Source: Gordonia sp. SL306 (lineage in GTDB: Bacteria > Actinomycetota > Actinomycetes > Mycobacteriales > Mycobacteriaceae). From it: DNA of 64,000 bases. Below the pieces are notes generated by a model that ran no database searches, was not told the DNA's origin, and was given only the letters and a program-made list of their open reading frames with translations. Made by a program: the position numbers and the translations under genes. How positions within the stretch are numbered: position 1 is the stretch's first letter; every line of letters starts with the position of its first letter. This document shows positions 45,754 through 54,789 of the stretch, one piece after another. The DNA is taken from assembly GCF_026625785.1 (NCBI RefSeq), contig NZ_CP113063.1, positions 3,720,001-3,784,000 on the forward strand. The letters are read 5' to 3'.

Positions 45754-47211
45754 ATGGCCACATCACACACACGTGCGAGGCTCGGTGGTCTCGCACTCGG
45801 TTTCATTGCGGCGGCCGGTACGGCACTGCTGCTGGCGCCGCATGCGGGTGCCGATCCCCAGAGTGACGCACAGGCCGCGATCGCCGAACTCGAACAGCAG
45901 ATCAGTGCGGGCGACGCGGATCGAGGCCAGGCGGACACCGGACTCGGCGCCGAGGACGGTGACCTGACGGCGGTCGGAGGTGGCTTCGAACAGGAGTTCG
46001 CCAACGGCACGGTGTTCTGGTCGCCCGAGCACGGTGCCCGAGTCCTGTACGGCGGCATCCTGGCGAAATACACCGACGAGGGCGGCCCTACCGGCAGCCT
46101 GGGCTTTCCTGCTCAGAGCGAGGGCCCGGCAGATTACCGCCCGACCGGTCGCGGTGCGTCGTTCGCGGCTGCCGATCAACCGAAGATCTATTGGACACCG
46201 AGCGGTGGCGCCTGGGTGGTACGTGGACCGTTCACGGTGGCCACCGACAAGCTCGGCGCCACGTTGGGTGCGCCGACCGCCGACATGACGACGTCCGGTG
46301 ACGTCGTGTCCCAGGAGTTCGCCAACGGCACCCTGACGTACAGCAGGTCGACCGGGGCGTGGACGAGCGCACCCGACCCGAACTGGGCGCAACAGCTCTC
46401 CGGGTCGAGCATCCCCGGTATGGCGGATTCCCGAGGTGACGCGGCGGCGGCCGACGACACGAACACGTCGGACTCCGACACCGACGGATCGTCGTGGTGG
46501 TGGCTGCTCATCCCGTTCCTGCTGATCCTGGCCGGGCTCTTCCTGATCTGGCTGTTCCGCAAGGCGCGGGGACCGAAGACACCCGACGTGCGCGCCGATG
46601 AGGTTCCGGTGGCGACCGCTCCGGACGCGGCCGTCGACCGGTCTGACGCGGAGGGGGACGCCGGAACGCCGTCGACACACCGCGGTGCGGCGGCCGGTGT
46701 CGCCGCTGCGGCCGGCGGGGCCGTGGCAGCAGGTGCTGCGATCGGGGCGCGACGAGAAGGGGAGACGCCGGAGGCCGGCGAGACCGATGTGCCCACTCCG
46801 GATTCGGGAGAGAGAGCCGTCGTCGACGACGCTGCCGACGAAGCCGGTGCGGATGTGGCGTCAGAGGCCGCGAGTGCCGAACCCCACCCCGACGTCGCCG
46901 AGATGCCGGCTGCCGACATCGGCGACGAGGAGACGGTGGCCGCGGTGGCGGATGGGACGGTGCACGGCCACGGAGACGGAGTCGGCTACTACGTCGCCAA
47001 CGGCCGGCGCGAGCCTGTGCCGGTGGGCGCACATCTCCCACTCGACGATCCGAAGCAGGCTCCCGACGGGTACCCGATCAAGGTGAGCGCCGCCGACGGC
47101 GTCTATTACACGCCGACCCAGCCGTCCTATGCCGAGATCGAGCCGGAGGTCTGGTTCGCGTCGGAGTCCGCTGCCGAGTCCGCGAGCTTCTCGAAGTCGG
47201 TGCCGGACTGA
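45754..47211 (+). CDS. Secreted LGFP-repeat protein with membrane anchor and sunset-like C-terminus
   Basis: 485 residues. A signal peptide (about 1-33, ending APHAGADP) is followed by an acidic coiled segment (AAIAELEQQI), LGFP repeats (about 75-205: GSLGFPAQSEG, GATLGAPTADM, repeated EFANGT), one membrane helix (about 248-268), a long Ala/Asp/Glu-rich low-complexity region, and a C-terminal motif GYPIKVSAADGVYYTPTQP then EPEVWFASESAAESASF. The last part resembles the sunset domain seen in mycobacterial ArfC-like proteins (recalled, not checked). LGFP repeats bind the cell envelope in mycolate-containing bacteria. Topology predicts LGFP outside and the C-terminal region inside. Function unknown. 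Confidence 0.78.
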   Translation: MATSHTRARLGGLALGFIAAAGTALLLAPHAGADPQSDAQAAIAELEQQISAGDADRGQADTGLGAEDGDLTAVGGGFEQEFANGTVFWSPEHGARVLYGGILAKYTDEGGPTGSLGFPAQSEGPADYRPTGRGASFAAADQPKIYWTPSGGAWVVRGPFTVATDKLGATLGAPTADMTTSGDVVSQEFANGTLTYSRSTGAWTSAPDPNWAQQLSGSSIPGMADSRGDAAAADDTNTSDSDTDGSSWWWLLIPFLLILAGLFLIWLFRKARGPKTPDVRADEVPVATAPDAAVDRSDAEGDAGTPSTHRGAAAGVAAAAGGAVAAGAAIGARREGETPEAGETDVPTPDSGERAVVDDAADEAGADVASEAASAEPHPDVAEMPAADIGDEETVAAVADGTVHGHGDGVGYYVANGRREPVPVGAHLPLDDPKQAPDGYPIKVSAADGVYYTPTQPSYAEIEPEVWFASESAAESASFSKSVPD

Positions 47212-47242
47212 GCACTGCGCCCTGAGGTCGGCACGCTACGGT

Positions 47243-48070
47243 GTGTCCGTGGCTGCTGCATCAGGTTCCAAGGTCGTTCTCGTCACCGGCGCGTCGAGTG
47301 GGATCGGGGCCGAGGTGGCCCGTCTCTTCGTCGAGCGCGGACACACGGTGTACGGCACCAGCCGCCGGCCGGAGGCCGTGGCAGACCCGGTTGTCGGAGT
47401 TCGGTACGTACGCCTCGACAACGCCGACTATCAGAGCGCGATCGACTGTGCCGACGAGATCGGCGCGATCGACGTGCTGATCAACAATGCGGGCGAGAGT
47501 CAGGCGGGTGCACTCGAGGACACCTCCATGGCAGCGATCGAGGATCTGTTCGCCGCCAACGTGTTCGGGCCGGTGGCACTCACCAAGGCGGTGCTGCCCG
47601 GGATGCGGGACCGCGGCACCGGGACGGTGGTGATGGTCGGTTCCATGCTCTCCAGCTTCCCGGTCGCCTTCCGATCGAATTACGCCGCAACGAAATCCGC
47701 GCTCAAGGCCTTCGCATTGGCCACCCGGCGGGAGGTCGCGCCCTACGGCATCCGGATGATCTCGGTGGAGCCCGGGACCATCGCCACCGGGATCGGGGAT
47801 CGACGCAGCATCCACATCGGCGACGACTCGCCCTATCGGGGCGAATACGAGACCCTCGCGGCCGCCACTCGCAAGAACGAGGACGCCGGGATCAGTGCTA
47901 CGACGATGGCCACGGTCATCGTCGAGGCCGCTCTGTCTGAGCATCCGAAGCCGTTCTACGCCAAGGGAAACCGAGCCGGGATCGTCTTCGCGCTCCGGCG
48001 GTTGTTGCCCCGCCAGGCGGTCCTGGACCTGTCCGCGCGCATACACGGCCTGCGCAAGGTGCGGATCTGA
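47243..48070 (+). CDS. Short-chain dehydrogenase/reductase
   Basis: 275 residues from a GTG at 47243 (a second GTG at 47249 is equally possible). NAD(P) motif VVLVTGASSGIGAEVA, NNAGESQAGALED, catalytic Ser in VMVGSMLSSF and YxxxK in NYAATKSALKAFAL. Classical SDR followed by a C-terminal extension with a basic tail (RRLLPRQAVLDLSARIHG), as in membrane-associated SDRs acting on lipids or ketones. Substrate unknown. It precedes cobF by 7 bp, likely same transcript. Confidence 0.86.
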   Translation: MSVAAASGSKVVLVTGASSGIGAEVARLFVERGHTVYGTSRRPEAVADPVVGVRYVRLDNADYQSAIDCADEIGAIDVLINNAGESQAGALEDTSMAAIEDLFAANVFGPVALTKAVLPGMRDRGTGTVVMVGSMLSSFPVAFRSNYAATKSALKAFALATRREVAPYGIRMISVEPGTIATGIGDRRSIHIGDDSPYRGEYETLAAATRKNEDAGISATTMATVIVEAALSEHPKPFYAKGNRAGIVFALRRLLPRQAVLDLSARIHGLRKVRI

Positions 48071-48077
48071 CCGCCCC

Positions 48078-48833
48078 ATGCAGATCACATTGCGGGTCAT
48101 CGGGATCGGTCCGGGCAATCCGCGCCAGATCACCCTCGAGGCGATCGATGCGCTCGGCGACGTCGACGCATTTCTCGTGCTGGACAAGGGTGACGACAAG
48201 GAATCGCTGAGTGCGATGCGCCGCGACATCCTCACGCGGTACGGTCCCGCGGGTCATCGGGTCATCGAGGTCGTCGACCCGCCCCGCGACCGCGATCCCG
48301 CAGATTACGACGCCGAGGTGCGTCGGTGGCATGCCGCCCGCGCGTCGATCTTCACCGACGTGATCACCACCGAGGTGCCCGACGGAGGTGTGGCGGCTTT
48401 TCTGGTGTGGGGCGACCCCGCGCTGTACGACAGCACCCTTCGTATCGTCGACGACCTCGCCGAACATTCCGGATTGTCGATCGACGTCGAGGTGATCCCC
48501 GGCGTGACCAGTGCCAGTGCCCTCACCGCGGCGCATCGCATCGCGGCGAACCGCATCGGTGAACCCGTCCACATCACGACCGGGCGCCGCCTCGGCGACA
48601 CCCCGCATGGCGCCGACGCCAACCAGATCGTGATGCTCGACGGAACCCTGGCGTTCCGGCGGATCGCGGACCCCGACGACCACATCTGGTGGGGTGCGTA
48701 CGTGGGTACCGACGACCAGATCCTGATCAGCGGCCGGGTTGCCGATGTCGCGGAGCAGATTGTCGCCGCCCGGGCCGAGGCGCGCGAACGCATCGGCTGG
48801 ATCATGGACATCTACCTGCTCCGGAAAGGCTGA
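48078..48833 (+). CDS. cobF: Precorrin-6A synthase (deacetylating)
   Basis: 251 residues. The family motif VIGIGPGNPRQITLEAIDAL opens the protein, and the methyltransferase features FLVWGDPALYDSTLRI and VIPGVTSASALTAAHRIA follow. CobF methylates at C-1 and removes the C-20 acetyl unit in aerobic cobalamin synthesis. No other cob genes are in this window, so it is an isolated copy here. Start at ATG 48078; a longer open frame upstream overlaps the SDR gene. Confidence 0.9.
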   Translation: MQITLRVIGIGPGNPRQITLEAIDALGDVDAFLVLDKGDDKESLSAMRRDILTRYGPAGHRVIEVVDPPRDRDPADYDAEVRRWHAARASIFTDVITTEVPDGGVAAFLVWGDPALYDSTLRIVDDLAEHSGLSIDVEVIPGVTSASALTAAHRIAANRIGEPVHITTGRRLGDTPHGADANQIVMLDGTLAFRRIADPDDHIWWGAYVGTDDQILISGRVADVAEQIVAARAEARERIGWIMDIYLLRKG

Positions 48834-48857
48834 CACCCCACCGTCCGGACGGCCCAC

Positions 48858-49024
48858 CTCGCCGATCGTGCGCAATTTCTCGCCGATCGTGCGCTCATTC
48901 GTTTGCCCGACTCGATCATGTGCACGATCGACGAGATTCTGTGCCCGATCGGCGCGGAGATGGGCACGATCGGCGCGGAGGTGGGCACGATCGACGAAAT
49001 TCTGTGCCCGGTCGGCGGGTGGTC
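48858..49024. repeat. Inverted array of 21-bp units between convergent genes
   Basis: Two units in one orientation (48858-48878, 48879-48899; CTCGCCGATCGTGCGC) and, after a degenerate 20-bp spacer, five in the other (starts 48920, 48941, 48962, 48983, 49004; GTGCACGATCGACGAGATT and variants). They lie between the 3' ends of cobF (+) and cysQ (-). The units match those at 4762-4826. The two halves could pair as a long hairpin. Confidence 0.8.
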
Positions 49025-49037
49025 GCGGCCCGACCGA

Positions 49038-49779
49038 TCACCAGATCTCGTCCAGCGCGGCGAGGAGGTCGTCGCGGATCTCCTTGCGGCAGATGACGAA
49101 GTCGGGCATGTACGGGCGGGGTTGGTTGTAGACGATGGTCGACCCGTCGAGCCGGCTGCAGTGGAGATCGGCTGCCAGGGCAACACCCACCGGAGCGCAG
49201 TTGTCCCACTCGTACTGACCGCCGGCATGCACATAGGCGTCGACGTCGCCGCGCACCACCGCCATCGCCTTCGCGCCCGCCGAACCGATCCCGATCATGT
49301 TCAACGACAGTCGCCGGGACCACCCACGCGCTCTCGTAGGAGCCGCCATACCGTGATGCCGCCATCCGCCCGGTGAGAGTGCCGCTCGGCGGTTTCACCG
49401 CATCGGATCGGAAGACCTCGCCGACGGCGGGCAGTGACACGGCCGCGGTCGTCACCGCGCCGGACTCGGTGAGCGCGACGTGCACGGCCCAGTCGGCGGT
49501 GCCGGACGAGAACTCGCTGGTGCCGTCGAGCGGGTCGATGATCCACACGCGATCGGCTGTTGCCCGGTCGCCGACGTCGGCACCCTCCTCGGACAGGATC
49601 GCATCATGTGGTCGGTGCCTGCCGAGGACGTTCGCGATCCACGCCTGCGCCATCGCGTCGCCGACGTCACCGAGATGGCGACCGCTGAGCAGTCCGCCAT
49701 GGCGGACACCCATGAGGATCTCGCCCGCACCTTCGGCGACGCGCGCCGCCAGTTCGGCATCGGAAAGGCGGGAGATCAT
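49038..49779 (-). pseudogene. cysQ: 3'-phosphoadenosine 5'-phosphate phosphatase (CysQ), frameshifted
   Basis: The first frame from ATG 49779 (MISRLSDAELAARVAE) encodes the inositol-monophosphatase fold with WIIDPLDGTSEF and ILSEEGADV, reaching YESAWVVP. There it shifts; the proper continuation (RRLSLNMIGIGSAGAKAMAV, HAGGQYEWDNCAPV, YNQPRPYMPDF) is in the next frame, ending at 49038. Total length 3n+1 implies one extra base near 49314-49325 (CCCGG context). Corrected, the protein would be about 246 residues and normal for CysQ, which clears PAP in sulfur assimilation. May be a base-calling error rather than a true pseudogene. Confidence 0.82.
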
Positions 49780-49804
49780 CCTCCTACTAGAGCACACTGG
49801 ACCC

Positions 49805-50707
49805 ATGCCTGAGCTCCCTGAGGTGGCGGCGGTGGCTGCCTACGTGGACGGCCGAGCGGCCGGTTTCCCGATCCGCCGCGTCGACGTTGCGTCGCTGGCC
49901 GTTCTGAAGACCGCGGATCCGCCCTACACGGCGTTGGCCGGGCGCGTGGTCGAGTCGGTGGGTCGGATCGGGAAGTACCTGGTCATCCGAACCGTCCCGG
50001 GTCCGGACAGCACGAATGCCGCCGCGGAGCCGGATCCGGTGATCAATCTCGTGATCCACCTGTCGCGCGCCGGGTGGCTGCGCTGGAGTGAGCAACTCTC
50101 GCAGACCCCGCCGCGGCCGGGTGGGAAAGGGCCGATTGCCGTGCGCGTGCACTGCGGCCTGCCGGGCGAGGGTTTCGACGTCACCGAAGCAGGCACGCAG
50201 AAGCGGCTGGCGGTGTGGGTGGTGCGCGACGTCGGTGAGGTCGACCGGATCGCATCACTCGGGCCGGACGTCCTCGCGATGTCCCGTGACGAGTTCGGCG
50301 CCATCCTGGCGGGAACGTCTGGCCGGATCAAGAACGTCCTCACCGATCAGCGCACGATGGCCGGGATCGGCAACGCCTACTCCGACGAGATCCTGCACGA
50401 CGCCCGGCTGTCGCCGTTCGCGTCGGCGAAGTCGCTGACCGACACCCAGGTGGACTCTCTGTACACGACGATGCGGTCCGTACTCTCCGACGCCATCGGT
50501 CGCCTCGAGGGGCAAGAGGTCGCTCGGTTGAAGTCGGAGAAGCGAACCGGGCTGAAGGTGCACGCGCGGACGGGCCTGCCGTGCCCGGTGTGCGGCGACA
50601 CGATCCGTGAGGTGTCGTTCTCGGACCGGTCGTTTCAGTACTGCCCGACGTGCCAGACCGGAGGGAAGGTGCTCGCCGACCGCCGGATGTCGCGGTTGTT
50701 GAAATGA
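49805..50707 (+). CDS. fpg: Formamidopyrimidine-DNA glycosylase / Nei-family
   Basis: 300 residues from ATG 49805. The mature N-terminus PELPEV provides the catalytic Pro and Glu; K57 lies in GRIGKYLVI. The helix-two-turn-helix region includes GIGNAYSDEIL. The C-terminal zinc finger is CPVCGDTIREVSF then YCPTCQ. It excises oxidised bases (8-oxoG/FapyG or pyrimidines). Which Fpg/Nei branch it belongs to is not certain. Gene order with the SDR, pgi and chorismate mutase further right recalls M. tuberculosis Rv0944-Rv0948c, now split by the biosynthetic cassette. Confidence 0.9.
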   Translation: MPELPEVAAVAAYVDGRAAGFPIRRVDVASLAVLKTADPPYTALAGRVVESVGRIGKYLVIRTVPGPDSTNAAAEPDPVINLVIHLSRAGWLRWSEQLSQTPPRPGGKGPIAVRVHCGLPGEGFDVTEAGTQKRLAVWVVRDVGEVDRIASLGPDVLAMSRDEFGAILAGTSGRIKNVLTDQRTMAGIGNAYSDEILHDARLSPFASAKSLTDTQVDSLYTTMRSVLSDAIGRLEGQEVARLKSEKRTGLKVHARTGLPCPVCGDTIREVSFSDRSFQYCPTCQTGGKVLADRRMSRLLK

Positions 50708-50865
50708 CGGCGGCCCGGTCGTCGCCGCCGAGCAGGCCGCAACGGTGCGAGAAGGCGTAGGGTCAGATCTGGGTCGGGATGGGACAGATCACGGATGCTC
50801 GTCGTGGCCCTGTCGGCTTCGTGCCGGGGCTCGAGATGGGAGCCGTCGGTGAGTGAGGTTGATCG

Positions 50866-51537
50866 GTGCGAGTGCTGGTTGTCGACGACGATGTGCGCGC
50901 GGCGGAAACGGTGCGTCGGGTTCTGGCGAGCGAAGGTTGGAGCGTCGTTGTCGCGACCGACGGTGCAGAGGGTCTGTGGCGGGCCTCCGAGGAGCAGTTC
51001 GACGTCGTCGTGCTCGACATCATGTTGCCGAAGCTCAACGGATTTCGTGTCGTACAGGAGATGCGCGAACGGAAGATCTGGACGCCGGTGCTGATGCTCA
51101 GCGCCAAGGACGGGGAGTACGATCAGGCCGAAGCCTTGGATTACGGTGCCGACGACTACCTCGTCAAGCCGTTCTCGGTGGTCGTCCTCAAGGCCCACCT
51201 CCGGGCCGTGATGCGCCGTGGCGGTCGGGAACGGCCGGCGATCCTCACGGCCGGCAGTCTCACCATGGATCCGGCCGAACGCAAAGTGGCGCGAGGCGAC
51301 ACCGCGGTCACGCTGACACCTCGCGAATACGCCCTCTTGGAATTCCTGATCCGGAACAAGGAGACGGTGGTCTCCAAAAGGCTCATCCTGGAATCGATCT
51401 GGGATGAGAACTACGAGGGCGACGAGAACATCGTCGAGGTCTACATCCGGTATCTGCGCAAGCGGATCGATGATCCGTTCGGGGTGCGATCGATTGAGAC
51501 CGTTCGTGGCGCCGGCTACCGACTCTGCGAGGTCTGA
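50866..51537 (+). CDS. OmpR-type response regulator
   Basis: 223 residues from a GTG. Receiver domain: acidic pocket VVDDD, phosphoacceptor in VVVLDIMLPKLNG (about D50), and KPFS lysine. C-terminal winged helix: LTPREYALLEFLIRNKE to RYLRKRIDDPFG and IETVRGAGYRL. Unusually, its cognate-looking kinase is on the opposite strand and the two genes overlap at their 3' ends by 22 bp. It probably controls the adjacent biosynthetic genes or an envelope response; this is inference. Confidence 0.9.
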   Translation: MRVLVVDDDVRAAETVRRVLASEGWSVVVATDGAEGLWRASEEQFDVVVLDIMLPKLNGFRVVQEMRERKIWTPVLMLSAKDGEYDQAEALDYGADDYLVKPFSVVVLKAHLRAVMRRGGRERPAILTAGSLTMDPAERKVARGDTAVTLTPREYALLEFLIRNKETVVSKRLILESIWDENYEGDENIVEVYIRYLRKRIDDPFGVRSIETVRGAGYRLCEV

Positions 51538-53024
51538 GGGTTGAGGGAGACCTCCTCGTCGGTCGGTTCCCCGGTGGTGCGCGCAGGCGGTGTCGAATCG
51601 TGGCCGACCGGCATGGACACCGACAGGGGCAGCGTGATCGTCACAGCTGCTCCGCCCGTGTCGCTTTCGCCGATGCTCGCGGAGCCTCCGTGTGCGCGGG
51701 CGATCTCGCGGACGATGGCCAGACCCAGCCCGGCGCCGAACTGATTGCGGCGATCGACGTCGAGGCGTGCGAATCGCTGGAAGACGACGTCGCGATCGCG
51801 GACCGGTATACCGGAACCGTCATCGGCGACCGTCACCACGGCGTCGTCCCCTTCGATCCGCATCGACACCGACACCGTGGACTGCGCGTGCCGGACCGCG
51901 TTGTCGATGACGTTCCGCAGTGCCCGCGTGATCTTGTCGCTGTCGCCGATCATCCTGATCGGCTTGACGTGCAGCCGGATTCGAGCTGAACCGAGCGACC
52001 GGACACGTCCGACCTCGGCGGCCACCACGTCGTCGAGGTCGATCTCGTCGAGGTTCAGGGTGAGCCCGTTCTCGTCGGCGCGGGCCAGCATGAGCAGATC
52101 GTCGACCATCACCTGCATCCGTTTCGCCTCCGGCAGCAGGATGGTGCGGACGGTCGGCAGGTCGACGGCAGAATCGGTGTCGTCGGCGAGGTCGAGAATC
52201 CCGACGATGGTCGTCAGCGGACTGCGCAACTCGTGGGAGGCATCGGCCACGAAGCGGAGTTGAGCATCCCGCGCGTTCTCCAGCCGCGACAGCATGTCGT
52301 TCATCGTCGTCGCGAGGGTGGTGATCTCGTCATCGGCGGATGGGACCGGCACGCGTTGTCCCAGAGCAGTCGCGGTGATCTCGTTGACCCGCTTGGTTAT
52401 CCGGGACACGGGTCGTAGTGAACGACCTACCAGGAGGTACACCGCACCCGCGGCGACGACCACGAGAAGCGGGATCTCGGCCGCCAGGATGATGCCGGTC
52501 ACCCACTCGCTGTGGCGCACACCCGTTGCGCGGTCGAGTGCCAACACGGTGTAGTACTCGTCGTCGTGTTCTGCGCCGACTGCAGTGGCGCAGAACTCCC
52601 CGGCGAATCCGGATATTTCGATGTTGTCGAAATAGCGGTACGTGTGCGGCGCCTGGTCGACGCTGATGATCGGACGGCTCGGCGCGCCCGGCGATGAGCG
52701 GACCACGCGCCCGCTCGCGTCGATCACCTGAATGACGTCGACGCCGGCGCCCGGTGCGAGGTCGTCGGTGTCGACGCCCGGGATGCCGCTGCGGTCGATC
52801 GCGGATGCGATCTGGTAGGCCTGGCGACCGGTGGATCGGTACATGGCTTCGTTGTTGGCCCGGTGCAGCATGAACAGCATGGCCATGCCGCCGACCGCCA
52901 AGGCCAGGGTGACCACGGCGGCGGCGATGATCGTCGACTGTGCACGCACACCACCGCGCCGTCGATTGACGTGCGGCAAGCCTTTTCGCGTGATCGCCAC
53001 GATCTGGTGCCCTTCGGTGTACAT
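51516..53024 (-). CDS. Sensor histidine kinase
   Basis: 502 residues from ATG 53024 (MYTEGHQIV); a GTG at 53060 would add 12. Two membrane segments (about 30-52 and 180-202) flank an external sensor region that has PxxxY features but no named domain. A HAMP linker (RRVNEITATALGQRVPVPS region), H-box FVADASHELRSPLTTIVG, N-box NVIDNAVRHA and G-boxes (VADDGSGIP, GAGLGLAIV) follow. It should phosphorylate the convergent response regulator. Divergent from the ThDP-enzyme gene with 89 bp between starts. Confidence 0.9.
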   Translation of the reverse strand: MYTEGHQIVAITRKGLPHVNRRRGGVRAQSTIIAAAVVTLALAVGGMAMLFMLHRANNEAMYRSTGRQAYQIASAIDRSGIPGVDTDDLAPGAGVDVIQVIDASGRVVRSSPGAPSRPIISVDQAPHTYRYFDNIEISGFAGEFCATAVGAEHDDEYYTVLALDRATGVRHSEWVTGIILAAEIPLLVVVAAGAVYLLVGRSLRPVSRITKRVNEITATALGQRVPVPSADDEITTLATTMNDMLSRLENARDAQLRFVADASHELRSPLTTIVGILDLADDTDSAVDLPTVRTILLPEAKRMQVMVDDLLMLARADENGLTLNLDEIDLDDVVAAEVGRVRSLGSARIRLHVKPIRMIGDSDKITRALRNVIDNAVRHAQSTVSVSMRIEGDDAVVTVADDGSGIPVRDRDVVFQRFARLDVDRRNQFGAGLGLAIVREIARAHGGSASIGESDTGGAAVTITLPLSVSMPVGHDSTPPARTTGEPTDEEVSLNPQTSQSR

Positions 53025-53113
53025 CCGTGCCCTACGAGCGTATTCCCGCGCCGACCTCACGGCCAGCGTGCACTTTCAGCAAACCTTCAGGGCGGGCGAC
53101 GCATGGTTGTCAC

Positions 53114-54778
53114 ATGGCGCGAGACCGGTCGACGGCGAGGCATCTCATGCAGGTGCTCCATGATCGCGGCGTGCGCGTAGCGTACGGAGTCCACGGCGCC
53201 AACATCGAGGACATGTACGCGGCGGCGCAGGATGTCGGGATCTGCCCTGTGGTGGCCAAACACGAGTTCGCCGCGGGGGCGATGGCGGACGGGTCGACAC
53301 GGATCACCGGCCGGCCCGGTGTGGTGATGACGACCTCGGGCGGCGGAGCGATGAACGTCGTGCCGGCACTGGCCGAGGCGTACGACAGCCGAGTGCCCGT
53401 GTTGGCCCTGATCGGTAGCGCACCAACGAGTTTGGTCGGTCACGGCGCATTCCAGGACATGTTGAACCCTCCGGACACGATCGACCTGGTTGCGTTGATG
53501 GCCGCGGTGAGTGGGTCGTGCGCCGAGGTCTCGTCGCCGGAGACGATGGCTGCTGCGCTCGCGACCGCGTCCCACACACTCGAGCGTGGACTGCCGGCCG
53601 TGCTGATCATCCCGAAGGACGTACAGGCGGCACCGATGCCTGGATCGCCCCCGACCCACCCGGACGTGCATCCGGAAGCGGGCGCGTCCATCGACGACGG
53701 CCCTCTCGAAGCTTTGGCCGAGCGCATGGCGGCAACTGCGACGGCGCCAGGACGTGTCTGTCTGTGGGTCGGTGAGCAGGCGTCCTGGGAGCGGCTCGGC
53801 ACACAGATATGTGAACTCGCGGAGTGCGTCGGAGCAGTCACGGTCGCATCACCGGGAGGGCGCGACGTGCTCCCCGCCGGCGGTGGTTTCGCCGGGGTCA
53901 CCGGCGTGATGGGCCACCCGAGCGCGCACGTCGCCGTCCGTGCAGCCGAGATGGTGGTCGCGATCGGGTGCCGGATGTCGGTCACCGATCGGGCCGGACT
54001 CGACGATGTACTCCGTTCGACCGACCTGACCTCCATCGGGCGTCACGATGCGCGATTCGGGGACTGTACCCAGATCGCGACAGACGATCTCGAACACTCG
54101 ATACGGATGCTGGGGAAGCTGGTCGGCGCGAAGATGTCGCGATCGCCGGCGCCCCCGCACATCACCATCGACCACCTACCGGTGCCGCGCGCTCGATCGA
54201 CCCGACCGAGTGTGCAGACGGTCATCGAGTCGATCGGTGCGCAGCTGCCGCCGGTGTGCGCGGTGTTCGCCGACGCGGGCAACGCCGGCGCTGCAGCTCT
54301 GCATCACCTGCCGTTCTCGCCTGCGCAGCGGTTCACGGTCGCGCTGGGGATGGGCGGGATGGGGCATGCGATCGCGGCGGGTGTGGGTAATGCGGTGCGG
54401 TGCGCCGTAGTCGACGATCGGTCGCGCTCGATCGTGATCGCCGGTGACGGCGCATTCTTCATGCACGGTATGGAGATCCACACGGCCATCGAGCACGATG
54501 CGCCGCTCAGCTTGATCATCCTGAACAACGACGCACACGGGATGTGCGTCACCCGCGATCGTCTCTACTTTCCAGACACGCCCACCGTCAATCGGTTCCG
54601 CCCGACCGCCATCGCAGCGGGTGTCGACACGATGTTCGCCGATCTCGTGGTGCGCCACGTGACGGAGATCGACGACGTCGGGGAGTGCTGCGCCGAGCTC
54701 TTCGCCGCGGATGGCCCGAACTGCGTGGTGATCGACGTCGATCCCGAAGAAGTGCCCCCGTTCGCCCCGTTTCTCTGA
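53114..54778 (+). CDS. Thiamine-diphosphate-dependent enzyme (acetolactate-synthase-like)
   Basis: 554 residues from ATG 53114 (MARDRSTARHL); the frame upstream overlaps the kinase 5' region. The ThDP architecture is complete: catalytic Glu51 in VAKHEFAAGAMADG, a central domain, and GDG (444-446) followed 25 residues later by NN (471-472), the ThDP/Mg motif. It is distinct from housekeeping IlvB in length and neighbours. Candidate reactions are decarboxylation or carboligation of a 2-oxoacid to an acyloin or acyl transfer. It opens a cassette with SRPBCC, KAS III-like and aminotransferase genes, so it probably builds a small specialised metabolite. Confidence 0.82.
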   Translation: MARDRSTARHLMQVLHDRGVRVAYGVHGANIEDMYAAAQDVGICPVVAKHEFAAGAMADGSTRITGRPGVVMTTSGGGAMNVVPALAEAYDSRVPVLALIGSAPTSLVGHGAFQDMLNPPDTIDLVALMAAVSGSCAEVSSPETMAAALATASHTLERGLPAVLIIPKDVQAAPMPGSPPTHPDVHPEAGASIDDGPLEALAERMAATATAPGRVCLWVGEQASWERLGTQICELAECVGAVTVASPGGRDVLPAGGGFAGVTGVMGHPSAHVAVRAAEMVVAIGCRMSVTDRAGLDDVLRSTDLTSIGRHDARFGDCTQIATDDLEHSIRMLGKLVGAKMSRSPAPPHITIDHLPVPRARSTRPSVQTVIESIGAQLPPVCAVFADAGNAGAAALHHLPFSPAQRFTVALGMGGMGHAIAAGVGNAVRCAVVDDRSRSIVIAGDGAFFMHGMEIHTAIEHDAPLSLIILNNDAHGMCVTRDRLYFPDTPTVNRFRPTAIAAGVDTMFADLVVRHVTEIDDVGECCAELFAADGPNCVVIDVDPEEVPPFAPFL

Positions 54779-54789
54779 AAGGACCGCGC

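Noticed and set aside
53114-54778. Housekeeping acetolactate synthase IlvB
   Set aside because: No ilvN or ilvC neighbour and a different operon; the N- and C-terminal sequences are those of a divergent ThDP enzyme.
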